A DNA stretch of 8,642 nucleotides. It comes from Candidatus Colwellbacteria bacterium CG10_big_fil_rev_8_21_14_0_10_41_28 (lineage in GTDB: Bacteria; Patescibacteriota; Minisyncoccia; UBA6257; Colwellbacteraceae). Location of the stretch: positions 688-9,329 of the forward strand of contig PFAG01000002.1 of the NCBI GenBank assembly GCA_002773755.1, read 5' to 3'. Under the pieces are notes generated by a model. That model did not search any database, was not told the origin of the DNA, and was given only the letters and a program-made list of their open reading frames with translations. Position 1 is the stretch's first letter. The number at the start of each line of letters is the position of its first letter. Position numbers and translations under genes: made by a program. Shown piece after piece: positions 1 to 6,282 of this stretch.

Positions 1-2
1 TG

Positions 3-8
3 TATAAA
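3..8 (+). promoter_or_regulatory. Possible -10 box of the tRNA-Leu gene
   Basis: TATAAA lies 11 bases before the mature 5' end of the tRNA, which would place the start of transcription near 14-15 and leave a leader of about 5 bases for RNase P to remove. The -35 region is outside the window, so this rests on one hexamer in AT-rich sequence and is weak. Confidence 0.25.
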
Positions 9-19
9 TAGCCTTAATT

Positions 20-103
20 GCCCAGGTGGTGGAACGGTATACACACTAGGTTGAGGGCCTAGGCTGCTTAGGTGGCGTGCGGGTTCGAATCCCGCCCTGG
101 GCA
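20..103 (+). tRNA. tRNA-Leu (anticodon GAG)
   Basis: This is a class II tRNA that reads the leucine codons CUC and CUU. The acceptor stem GCCCAGG (20-26) pairs perfectly with CCTGGGC (96-102), and A103 is the discriminator base expected for leucine. The D stem is GTG (29-31) with CAC (42-44). The anticodon stem CTAGG (46-50) pairs with CCTAG (58-62) around the loop TTGAGGG, giving anticodon GAG at 53-55. A long variable arm (63-67 with 72-76, two G-U pairs, loop TTAG) is typical of Leu, Ser and Tyr tRNAs. The T stem GCGGG (79-83) pairs with CCCGC (91-95) around TTCGAAT. CCA is not encoded: the bases after C102 are A, C, A, so a CCA-adding enzyme must finish the 3' end. The start codon of the next gene begins only two bases after A103. 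Confidence 0.97.
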
Positions 104-104
104 C

Positions 105-656
105 ATGTTATATACAGGGAAAGGAGATGATGGGACTACTAAGATAATTGGTAGTGAAAAAAGATTTACCAAAGGATCAGAAATCACTGAGGCTCTGGGT
201 TCTTTAGACGAGCTCAACTCTTTCCTCGGCATCTGCAGAACAAAATCGGGGGATTTAAGTTTTGATTTAGATAACGAAGGATCTTTTAGTTCTACTATAA
301 GATCTGTCCAAGAGAATCTTTTTATAATCCAAGCTCAACTTGCAGGAGCTGATAAGATATTGGGCGAGGGAGCCCTTAAGGATATGGAGGCCTTAATAGA
401 GAAGATAGAGAACACCATCCCTCCTATTAAGGGGTTTTCCATACCAGGTGGTACGGAGCTCTCAGCATTTTTAGATACTGCGCGGACATTGGCGAGAAGA
501 ACAGAGAGAGAGGTTATAAGAGCCAAAGATAAGGAGTTTATTAAACCAGAAGAGAACACACTGGCTTATCTAAATAGACTATCCAGTCTACTATTCGCAC
601 TTGCTCGTTTCGCGAACTTTAAAGAGGGGGTAGAGGAGGAAAACCCTAGTTACTAA
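105..656 (+). CDS. PduO-type ATP:cob(I)alamin adenosyltransferase
   Basis: This enzyme family transfers the adenosyl group of ATP to cob(I)alamin or a corrinoid precursor, making the coenzyme B12 used by radical enzymes such as class II ribonucleotide reductase. The protein has 183 residues, a normal length for the family. Visible landmarks are the N-terminal ATP-binding segment YTGKGDDGTT (3-12), SLDELNSFLG (33-42, with D35), the SIPGG turn (112-116), the arginine cluster R127/R131/R132/E134/R135, and YLNR (155-158, with N157). D35, the arginines and the asparagine correspond to the ATP and salt-bridge residues of the PduO family. D124 stands where many members have histidine (usually LHxAR), and S161 where aspartate is common (LSDLLF). 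The ATG at 105 is chosen because it gives the family N-terminus; a GTG at 72 lies inside the tRNA. No Shine-Dalgarno sequence is possible without using tRNA bases. The gene probably shares a transcript with the tRNA. The family is confident; the physiological corrinoid substrate is not known. Confidence 0.93.
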   Translation: MLYTGKGDDGTTKIIGSEKRFTKGSEITEALGSLDELNSFLGICRTKSGDLSFDLDNEGSFSSTIRSVQENLFIIQAQLAGADKILGEGALKDMEALIEKIENTIPPIKGFSIPGGTELSAFLDTARTLARRTEREVIRAKDKEFIKPEENTLAYLNRLSSLLFALARFANFKEGVEEENPSY

Positions 657-671
657 TTCTCTAGAACCCAA

Positions 672-695
672 AAGCCCCACTTTTTAGTGGGGCTT
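672..695. terminator. Bidirectional terminator hairpin between convergent genes
   Basis: A perfect 9-bp stem, AAGCCCCAC (672-680) with GTGGGGCTT (687-695), encloses a six-base loop. It lies 15 bases after the adenosyltransferase stop and 23 bases past the end of the 3D-domain gene on the other strand. On the minus strand the stem runs into TTTT, giving a short U-tract. On the plus strand the tail is only CTTAG, so it is probably a better terminator for the minus-strand gene. Confidence 0.75.
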
Positions 696-718
696 AGGGC
701 TAAGATTTTCAGTTTCAG

Positions 719-1186
719 CTATAAAACTTCAACTTCAGCGTTATGGACACCAAAGTTGAAAGCTTCTGTTTCTGATTCAAGCCAGACATCTAGCTTATGG
801 TCATTTCTCCTGTGCATTCTGTCCTCAACAACGAAAACCCTATCTCCAAATAATTTGGGGATTCTGACTTTAGTACCAATCGGTAGCCAATTAGCAGCCA
901 CAACACCTGGTCTAACTGTAGTTCCAGAGGCTGTGATAAATGGTGTGCTGTCGGTTTGACGAACTGTACTAGAGTACGCCGTCACCATTACAGTAACCAC
1001 TCTCTTCACATCTGGATCATAATCAGTCTCAGGAGTAATTATGGGACTATCATTTAGCAGAGCATCGCTTTGCTCTGCGAGGACTATTTGTCCTGTCTCT
1101 GCCACTGGGGCAGCGCTACCGACGAGGACTGAACTTAAGGTTCCCAATGCAAGTAGAAGTGTAGCCGAAATTAAGTATCTACTCAT
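719..1186 (-). CDS. Secreted 3D-domain protein (putative peptidoglycan-active)
   Basis: This is a 155-residue exported protein. Residues 4-24 form a hydrophobic signal peptide, with likely cleavage near VGSAA (22-26). A low-complexity acidic linker follows to about residue 60, then a single 3D domain from about 63 to the end. Landmarks are VTAYSS (68-73), TDSTPF (78-83), TASG (85-88), LPIGTKVRIP (101-110), VEDRM (120-124) and LDVW (132-135); D79, D122 and D133 are candidates for the conserved aspartates that name the domain. The 3D domain is a double-psi beta-barrel related to the catalytic core of MltA lytic transglycosylases and to YuiC/YabE-type cell-wall proteins, so a role in cutting or binding peptidoglycan is likely but inferred. 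Small stand-alone versions like this one are, to my knowledge, common in CPR bacteria. It is convergent with the adenosyltransferase gene and divergent from recO, with its own promoter and a structured leader. The family call is strong; the enzymatic activity is unproven. Confidence 0.85.
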   Translation of the reverse strand: MSRYLISATLLLALGTLSSVLVGSAAPVAETGQIVLAEQSDALLNDSPIITPETDYDPDVKRVVTVMVTAYSSTVRQTDSTPFITASGTTVRPGVVAANWLPIGTKVRIPKLFGDRVFVVEDRMHRRNDHKLDVWLESETEAFNFGVHNAEVEVL

Positions 1187-1239
1187 TTATTTTGGCCTTA
1201 AGAGATTAAGGCAAATTAAAAATCCCTCTCTCGGGATTT
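1187..1239 (-). promoter_or_regulatory. Two-hairpin 5' leader of the 3D-domain gene
   Basis: From the predicted transcription start near 1239, the 53-base leader folds into two perfect stems on the minus strand. Hairpin A pairs 1233-1239 with 1220-1226 (AAATCCC with GGGATTT, loop GAGAGA) and is followed by TTAATTT. Hairpin B pairs 1206-1212 with 1195-1201 (GCCTTAA with TTAAGGC, loop TCTC). The only ribosome-binding-like tetranucleotide, AAGG (1199-1196), lies in the 3' arm of hairpin B, 9 bases before the ATG. Hairpin A could act as a 5'-end stabiliser or a weak terminator, and hairpin B could limit ribosome access. Both roles are inferred. Confidence 0.5.
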
Positions 1240-1245
1240 GACAAA

Positions 1246-1274
1246 ATCTTATCATAATGTTCTTAGAATGTCAA
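1246..1274 (-). promoter_or_regulatory. Sigma-70-type promoter of the 3D-domain gene
   Basis: On the minus strand there is a perfect -35 TTGACA (1274-1269), a 17-base spacer ending in TGA (an extended -10 TGn), and a -10 TAAGAT (1251-1246; 4 of 6 matches). Transcription should begin near 1239, at the first base of the leader's hairpin A. Its -35 overlaps that of the divergent recO promoter. Confidence 0.65.
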
Positions 1275-1296
1275 GCCCTAGGGATAGTGGTAGAAT
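1268..1296 (+). promoter_or_regulatory. Extended -10 promoter of the recO operon
   Basis: The -10 is TAGAAT (1291-1296; 5 of 6), preceded by TGG (1288-1290), which makes an extended -10. A weak -35, ATGTCA (1268-1273; 4 of 6), lies 17 bases upstream. The predicted start of transcription is near 1303, leaving a leader of only about 4 bases before the recO ATG at 1307, so the mRNA would be essentially leaderless. A perfect 8-bp palindrome, CCCTAGGG (1276-1283), lies in the spacer. Confidence 0.55.
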
Positions 1297-1306
1297 TTAG
1301 TTGTCA

Positions 1307-1846
1307 ATGACAGAGCATTACCTAAAAGCAATCATTTTGGATAGATCATCTTGGGGTAATCAAGATGTTCTACTAACTCTATACACAAAAGAACTTGGGA
1401 AAATAAGGGCTTCTTCAAAAAGTATGCGTAAGATAACCTCTAAACTCTCCGGCCAGCTTCCGATAGGCTCTCTGGCAACAGTAAGGCTTGTAGATAATGG
1501 CTATCTTAGGCTAGTAGATGCGCTAAAGGAGGAGCAGTTTGATCTAACGGACGATACTATAAAGCATTTGTATTTCTTGGACGAAGTAATTCCCTTTAAT
1601 CAGCCAGACAGAGATCTCTGGTATACAATTTATGAAATTCTAAGAAGTGGTGTTATCACGCCAAGGATATACGGCCATCTGCTTGGCCTAATGGGCTTTA
1701 TCCCTCAAGAGGGACAACTTATCTGCCAAGGTTGCAGAGCGAACAAAGTTGTCTATTTTGACCCTAGAGATATAATGTTCTTGTGTACTAATTGCTCAGA
1801 AAGGGGAATCTCGGACATAGAGAAATATATAAAGATAAGTGATTAA
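1307..1846 (+). CDS. recO: DNA repair protein RecO (short form)
   Basis: RecO works with RecR (and RecF) to displace single-strand-binding protein and load RecA on single-stranded DNA during recombinational repair. The protein has 179 residues, against about 240 in well-studied species. Residues 5-75 match the N-terminal OB-fold: an opening KAIILDRSSWGNQD, then LLTLYTKELGKI (22-33) and a basic stretch KSMRKITSK (38-46) suited to DNA binding. A central helical part leads to a four-cysteine zinc knuckle, C140-x2-C143 and C160-x2-C163, and the chain ends 16 residues later. The C-terminal helical region is therefore trimmed. ATG 1307 is preferred to an in-frame TTG at 1301 because the predicted mRNA starts near 1303. 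The gene heads a six-gene run and its last 8 bases overlap the next gene. Confidence 0.85.
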   Translation: MTEHYLKAIILDRSSWGNQDVLLTLYTKELGKIRASSKSMRKITSKLSGQLPIGSLATVRLVDNGYLRLVDALKEEQFDLTDDTIKHLYFLDEVIPFNQPDRDLWYTIYEILRSGVITPRIYGHLLGLMGFIPQEGQLICQGCRANKVVYFDPRDIMFLCTNCSERGISDIEKYIKISD

Positions 1847-3626
1847 TTTAGATACAGAAGAGAAAATAGACACCCCACCCAAAGACCGAAGAGGTTTTAG
1901 CAGTAAGGTGTTGTTAATATCAGTAACCGTAATACTCCTAGGTGTAGGAGTATTTCTATATATAAGCCAATTGGGGACAGGAGATGTTCAAATAAGTATA
2001 GAGATTCCAGACAACGTAAAGATGGGTCAACCATTTGAGGCAGAAGTAAATATTTCAAACAACAGTTCAGAGAATATTCTTGAATCCAAGCTAACTATCT
2101 CCCTACCAACTGGCATCATACTTCTCGACTCACCAGATAAGAGAAACGATGTTAGAGAGTTAGAAGAAATCCCCAACACCAATGTTCTAAAAGAAAAAGT
2201 TAGATTAATAGCAGTCCCCACAGATTCAGATAGGGGACATGAGCTAAGGGCAAGCCTAACCTATACAACAAAATCCCTATCAGCATTCTTTAACAAGAAT
2301 ACTGTCGTCAATGTTTCTCCTCAAAATACCACCTTTGATATAGACATGACCGTTCCCTCCGTTATTTTCTCTGGACAGGAGTTTAGCTCAAAGATTTTGC
2401 TTAACACTAGTCAAATTGAATCAAAAGAAGAATTTAACGACATATCAGAGAAGATTAAATACTATCTTATCTTAGAAAACGAAGATGAGCTTGACCTAGT
2501 ATCATCAGAGCCCAAAAGCAGCTTCAATGATTTAAAGTGGGAGATACCCATAACTGAAGAGAAAGATTATGAACTCAATTTTGTTGCCAGGGCGGTTAAT
2601 GTCTCAACAGATGTTTTGAGCCTTAAGCCAAGAATTATCCTAAACTTTGCAGACGAAAACTATGAACTAGATAGAATCGATGAGAACCCTCTTCTGGCTC
2701 CATCTCCACTAACTCTAGGCATCAGACTGTCCGACCCAAAGAGCTATGCTTTCGCAGGAGAGGAGCTCACATATATAGTTACACTCAAAAACAACACAGA
2801 AGTCCCATTAAGGAATGTTATTGTGCGAACACAACTTATAGGAGAAATGTTTGATGGAGAAACCGTAGACACCGATGGGAAATTCAACAGTTTAGATAGT
2901 TCTATAGTGTGGTCTTCAGCAGACTTTGATGAGCTCTCATCACTAGGTGTGGGTAGGCAGGCAACATTCTCTTTTGCAGTTACGGTTAAGAAAGACTTCC
3001 CAATCAGTCAGATAAACGACAAGAATTTTGTTCTAAAGGTTAACGTAACAGCCGAATCACCAACAATCACCCAAGGGGTATCAACAGACAGGACATCGAC
3101 CGATGCAACTCTTCAGACTAAGGTTGCCGGCGACCTTGATCTAAAAAACTCCATATACTTCGATGAATCAGAATATGAAAATAGTGGATTAATTCCACCT
3201 AAAGAGGGAACTAAGACAACTCTTTCCGTACACTGGTCCGTTGAAAACAAGGGGACTGATGTAAGGGGGGTGCAACTGAGGAGTCGTCTTGGGTCGAACG
3301 TTTTATTCGAAGAGGTGTTGAGCTCGCCAGAAGGATCAACTATTGAGTATGATGAGTCAACTCGTGATCTTTTTTGGAATCTCGGGGACCTTAGCGCTGG
3401 AGCGGGCATTATAAGCAAAGATCCAGAAGCCATTTTTAAGATTTCTATTACTCCAAACAATTCAGATATAGGAAACTTTATACACCTAATGGATCTTGTC
3501 ACTATTTCAGCAACTGACGAGTTCACAGGAATCTCTCTCTCTGGATCTAGTGCATCTGTAGATACGAGTGGGCTAAGCGATAGTGGATTTGACGCAGAGG
3601 ATGGTAGAGTAATTAGTAATGAGTAG
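1839..3626 (+). CDS. Membrane-anchored protein with four Ig-like repeats, unknown function
   Basis: I do not recognise this 595-residue protein as a named family. It has a short basic cytoplasmic tail (KDRR at 15-18), one transmembrane helix at about 24-43, and a long beta-rich exterior, so it should be a type II surface protein. The exterior contains about four repeats of an Ig-like fold resembling DUF11/CARDB or COG1361-type domains. Each has a glycine turn followed by alternating hydrophobic strands and an N-N/N-K-G turn: glycines at 63 (MGQPFEAEVNISNN), 179 (SGQEF), 307 (AGEELTYIVTLKNN) and 457 (EGTKTTLSVHWSVENKG). The last about 40 residues are rich in Ser, Gly and Asp. It has no cysteine, as expected outside the cell. 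The start is GTG 1839, overlapping recO by 8 bases; the stop overlaps glyQS by 8 bases, implying coupled translation. Possible roles are adhesion, envelope scaffolding or host contact, all inferred from the fold type. Confidence 0.8.
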   Translation: MINLDTEEKIDTPPKDRRGFSSKVLLISVTVILLGVGVFLYISQLGTGDVQISIEIPDNVKMGQPFEAEVNISNNSSENILESKLTISLPTGIILLDSPDKRNDVRELEEIPNTNVLKEKVRLIAVPTDSDRGHELRASLTYTTKSLSAFFNKNTVVNVSPQNTTFDIDMTVPSVIFSGQEFSSKILLNTSQIESKEEFNDISEKIKYYLILENEDELDLVSSEPKSSFNDLKWEIPITEEKDYELNFVARAVNVSTDVLSLKPRIILNFADENYELDRIDENPLLAPSPLTLGIRLSDPKSYAFAGEELTYIVTLKNNTEVPLRNVIVRTQLIGEMFDGETVDTDGKFNSLDSSIVWSSADFDELSSLGVGRQATFSFAVTVKKDFPISQINDKNFVLKVNVTAESPTITQGVSTDRTSTDATLQTKVAGDLDLKNSIYFDESEYENSGLIPPKEGTKTTLSVHWSVENKGTDVRGVQLRSRLGSNVLFEEVLSSPEGSTIEYDESTRDLFWNLGDLSAGAGIISKDPEAIFKISITPNNSDIGNFIHLMDLVTISATDEFTGISLSGSSASVDTSGLSDSGFDAEDGRVISNE

Positions 3627-4998
3627 AGAAGCTGAAAAGATGAATAAAATAATAGCCCTCGCTAAAAATAGGGGGTTTATATTCCCCGGATCCGATATAT
3701 ATGGTGGTTTAGCTAACTCATACGATTTTGGTCCCCTTGGGTCAGAGCTCAAGAAGAATATAAAAGATCTTTGGTGGAAGACTTTTGTTAGAGACAGGAA
3801 AGACATCGTTGGCATAGATGCAAATATCATAATGAACCCTAAAATATGGGAAGCTTCTGGACATATAGACAGCTTTACAGATCCTTTAGTCGAGGACAAA
3901 AAAACCCATGTTAGATATAGGGCAGACCACCTCCTCGAAGATGCAGAGATTAATGCGAGTGGAATGACTCTCGAAGAAATGGGAAAGATTATAGGGAAGA
4001 AAGGAATTAAAAGTCCTGATGGCAATGAGCTAACGACGCCAAAACAGTTTAATCTCATGTTCAAAACCTTTATGGGTCCTGTTGAAGATAAAGATTCAAT
4101 TGTTCATCTAAGACCAGAAACAGCCCAAGCAATGTTCGTAGACTTTGCTGAGGTTTTAAGAACCAGCAGAAAGAGTATTCCCTTTGGTATAGCCCAAATT
4201 GGTAAAGCCTTTAGAAATGAGATAACGACAGGGAACTTTATTTTTAGATTGAGGGAATTTGAGCAGATGGAGATCGAATACTTTATTGCTCCACCAAAGT
4301 CCAAGAAAGATTGGGAGAAACATTTCAATAATTGGCTAGAAGAGATTAGAAAGTGGCTTGATCTAGTGGGCATAGATAGAAAGCTCATAAAGGAGGTTGA
4401 TGTGCCGGAGTCTGAAAGGGCCCACTATAGTGAAAGAACTGTTGATATAGAGTTCGAATATCCGTTTGGCCAGAAAGAGCTATATGGATTAGCCTATAGA
4501 ACGAACTACGATCTTTCTCAGCATGAGAAAAGCTCTGGTAAAAGTCTTAAATACAAAGACTTAGAAAGCGGAGAGGAATATATCCCTCATGTTATTGAGC
4601 CATCAATGGGTGTTGAAAGAACCATTCTAGCCATCCTCGTTTCAAGCTATAAAGAAGAAAAAGTTAAGGGAGAGACAAGGGTTGTTTTAGCCCTACCCAA
4701 AACCATAGCGCCATTTAAGGTTGCTGTTCTGCCTCTGTCCAAAAAGGAAGAGCTTCAGAAGCTCTCCGAAGATATAAGAGCAGATCTCTCAAAAAGTTTT
4801 GTAACTGACTATGACGAAACTCAAAGCATAGGAAAGAGATATAGAAGACAGGATGAGATTGGAACTCCATTCTGCGTTACTGTAGACTTTGATTCTCTTG
4901 AAGATAAAATGGTAACAGTTAGAGATAGAGACTCCATGAAGCAGGAGAGGGTTGCCATAGATGAACTCGAGAGTTATCTCAAAGAAAAATTAAGTTAA
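3619..4998 (+). CDS. glyQS: Glycyl-tRNA synthetase, single-chain alpha2 type
   Basis: This class II enzyme attaches glycine to tRNA-Gly in the cytoplasm. It is the homodimeric type found in Thermus, many Gram-positives, archaea and eukaryotes, not the two-gene alpha/beta type of E. coli. In its 459 residues, GFIFPGSDIYGGLANSYDFGPLG spans 19-41; the glycine-site RPETAQ is at 165-170, GIAQIGKAFRNE (motif 2 region) at 190-201, FRLREFEQMEIEYF follows, and motif 3 EPSMGVER is at 327-334. An HGTP-type anticodon-binding domain fills about 355-459. The zinc-knuckle cysteines of many relatives (CxxC in the VxCKxC-RYRAD segment, and CPxCG before QFNLMF) are absent: D93/T96 and S132/G135 occupy those places, so this enzyme probably binds no structural zinc there. 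ATG 3619 overlaps the preceding gene by 8 bases, and the next gene starts 2 bases after the stop. Confidence 0.96.
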   Translation: MSREAEKMNKIIALAKNRGFIFPGSDIYGGLANSYDFGPLGSELKKNIKDLWWKTFVRDRKDIVGIDANIIMNPKIWEASGHIDSFTDPLVEDKKTHVRYRADHLLEDAEINASGMTLEEMGKIIGKKGIKSPDGNELTTPKQFNLMFKTFMGPVEDKDSIVHLRPETAQAMFVDFAEVLRTSRKSIPFGIAQIGKAFRNEITTGNFIFRLREFEQMEIEYFIAPPKSKKDWEKHFNNWLEEIRKWLDLVGIDRKLIKEVDVPESERAHYSERTVDIEFEYPFGQKELYGLAYRTNYDLSQHEKSSGKSLKYKDLESGEEYIPHVIEPSMGVERTILAILVSSYKEEKVKGETRVVLALPKTIAPFKVAVLPLSKKEELQKLSEDIRADLSKSFVTDYDETQSIGKRYRRQDEIGTPFCVTVDFDSLEDKMVTVRDRDSMKQERVAIDELESYLKEKLS

Positions 4999-5000
4999 AT

Positions 5001-6272
5001 ATGGAATTAAAGAAAAAAGTTTTAAACAATGGTATTCGCGCTGTCGTAGTTCCGCAGAAAGATAATCCTGCGGTGACAGTTCTTGTTCTAGTAGAGACTG
5101 GATCAAAGTACGAAACAAAAGATATTAGTGGAATTTCTCACTTCCTCGAGCACATGTGCTTTAAGGGGACAAAGAATAGGCCAACTCCACTTGATATAAG
5201 TGGAGAGTTAGACAGACTAGGTTCTTCATACAATGCTTTTACCGGGCATGAATACACAGGCTACTATGCCAAGGTTGATAAGGGGCATTTCGAAAAAGCT
5301 TTAGATATTGTATCCGACATATACCTAAATCAGATATTCGATGAGGAGGAAATAGAGAGGGAAAAGGGTGTAATAATCGAAGAAATAAATATGTATGAGG
5401 ATATCCCTCAGAGAAAAGTAGTAGATGATCTAACTAGCCTCCTATATGGAGATCAGCCTGCTGGTTGGAATATTGGAGGAGACAAAGATGTTATAAAAAA
5501 AATTACTAAAGACGATTTCCTCGCATACAAAAAAGACCATTATGTTCCAAATGCTACGACGGTAGTTGTCGCTGGATCAGTTGACCCAGAAGATGCTCTA
5601 GAAAAGATAGAGAAGATATTCTCTTCCATGGAAGAGGGTGACAAGAAGGACAAGCTTCCAGTTAAAGAAGAGCAATCAAAGCCAGAAATGCACATGCAGA
5701 AAAAGGATTCTGAGCAGACTCATCTCATTTTAGCTGTTAGAGCCTATGATACATTTCACAAAGATAGGTTTGTGGTAAGGCTTATAGGAGACATATTAGG
5801 TGGTGGGATGAGTTCAAGACTTTGGGCTAAAGTCAGAGGAGAGCTTGGCGCTGCCTACTACGTAGGGGCAGATTCCGATGAATTCACTGACACAGGAGTG
5901 CTTTCAGCGAGAGCCGGAGTAGAGCACTCAAAATTAGAAGTCGTTATAAGCGCTATCCTTGCTGAATTTAAGAGACTGAAGGAGGAGTTAGTCTCAGAGG
6001 AGGAACTTCAAAAGACTAAAGACCACATGATCGGGTCCATGATGTTGGGCCTTGAGACATCAAACTCAGTGGCTATGTACTATGGATTTCAGGAGCTAAT
6101 TAAAAAGGAGATGAAGGATCCGAATGAAGTGGCGGATATGTTAAGGGCTATTACCCAAAAGGATATACAAAGGGTGGCTAAAGATATTTTCAAAAATGAA
6201 AAACTAAACCTGGCCCTAATAGGTCCAGTAGAAGAGATGGGGATGTTGGAGACTCTGCTAAAAATAGATTAG
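5001..6272 (+). CDS. M16B-family zinc metallopeptidase
   Basis: This belongs to the pitrilysin/mitochondrial-processing-peptidase family and should cut peptides inside a closed chamber. It has 423 residues, the usual size of a bacterial M16B subunit with two homologous halves. The inverted zinc motif HFLEH is at 47-51 (H47, E50 as base, H51), and E128 in VIIEEIN is the third ligand at exactly the HxxEHx76E spacing. The C-terminal half keeps the substrate-contact part: GGGMSSRLW (267-275), then R279 and Y286/Y287 in RGELGAAYY. One chain thus carries both the catalytic residues and the R/Y pair, so it could act as a homodimer, unlike systems with separate active and inactive subunits. There is no signal peptide or membrane helix, so it is predicted to be cytoplasmic. 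It starts 2 bases after the glyQS stop and has no Shine-Dalgarno sequence. The natural substrate is unknown. Confidence 0.93.
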   Translation: MELKKKVLNNGIRAVVVPQKDNPAVTVLVLVETGSKYETKDISGISHFLEHMCFKGTKNRPTPLDISGELDRLGSSYNAFTGHEYTGYYAKVDKGHFEKALDIVSDIYLNQIFDEEEIEREKGVIIEEINMYEDIPQRKVVDDLTSLLYGDQPAGWNIGGDKDVIKKITKDDFLAYKKDHYVPNATTVVVAGSVDPEDALEKIEKIFSSMEEGDKKDKLPVKEEQSKPEMHMQKKDSEQTHLILAVRAYDTFHKDRFVVRLIGDILGGGMSSRLWAKVRGELGAAYYVGADSDEFTDTGVLSARAGVEHSKLEVVISAILAEFKRLKEELVSEEELQKTKDHMIGSMMLGLETSNSVAMYYGFQELIKKEMKDPNEVADMLRAITQKDIQRVAKDIFKNEKLNLALIGPVEEMGMLETLLKID

Positions 6273-6282
6273 AATCTAGTTA

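Noticed and set aside
72..104. In-frame GTG at 72 that would extend the adenosyltransferase by 11 residues
   Set aside because: The extension is encoded entirely by the tRNA's variable arm, T arm and acceptor stem plus C104. The family N-terminus matches a start at ATG 105.
1220..1239. Hairpin as an ordinary terminator
   Set aside because: With its U-run only on the minus strand, it would have to end transcription coming from antisense to recO, where no gene exists. It coincides with the predicted start of the 3D-gene transcript, so a leader element is the better reading.
687..1241. Plus-strand open frames across 687-959 and 1041-1241
   Set aside because: They lie opposite the 3D-domain gene, have no recognisable domain and use one strand's coding pattern reversed. 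They are shadows of that gene or its leader.
1238..1243. Perfect TTGACA on the plus strand as the recO -35 box
   Set aside because: No -10 hexamer lies 16-18 bases downstream; CATAAT is too close (9 bases) and TAGAAT at 1264 too far (20). The extended -10 at 1288-1296 fits better.
1301..1306. TTG at 1301 as the recO start
   Set aside because: It adds only two residues, and the predicted transcript starts near 1303, after this codon would begin. ATG at 1307 is better placed and a better codon.
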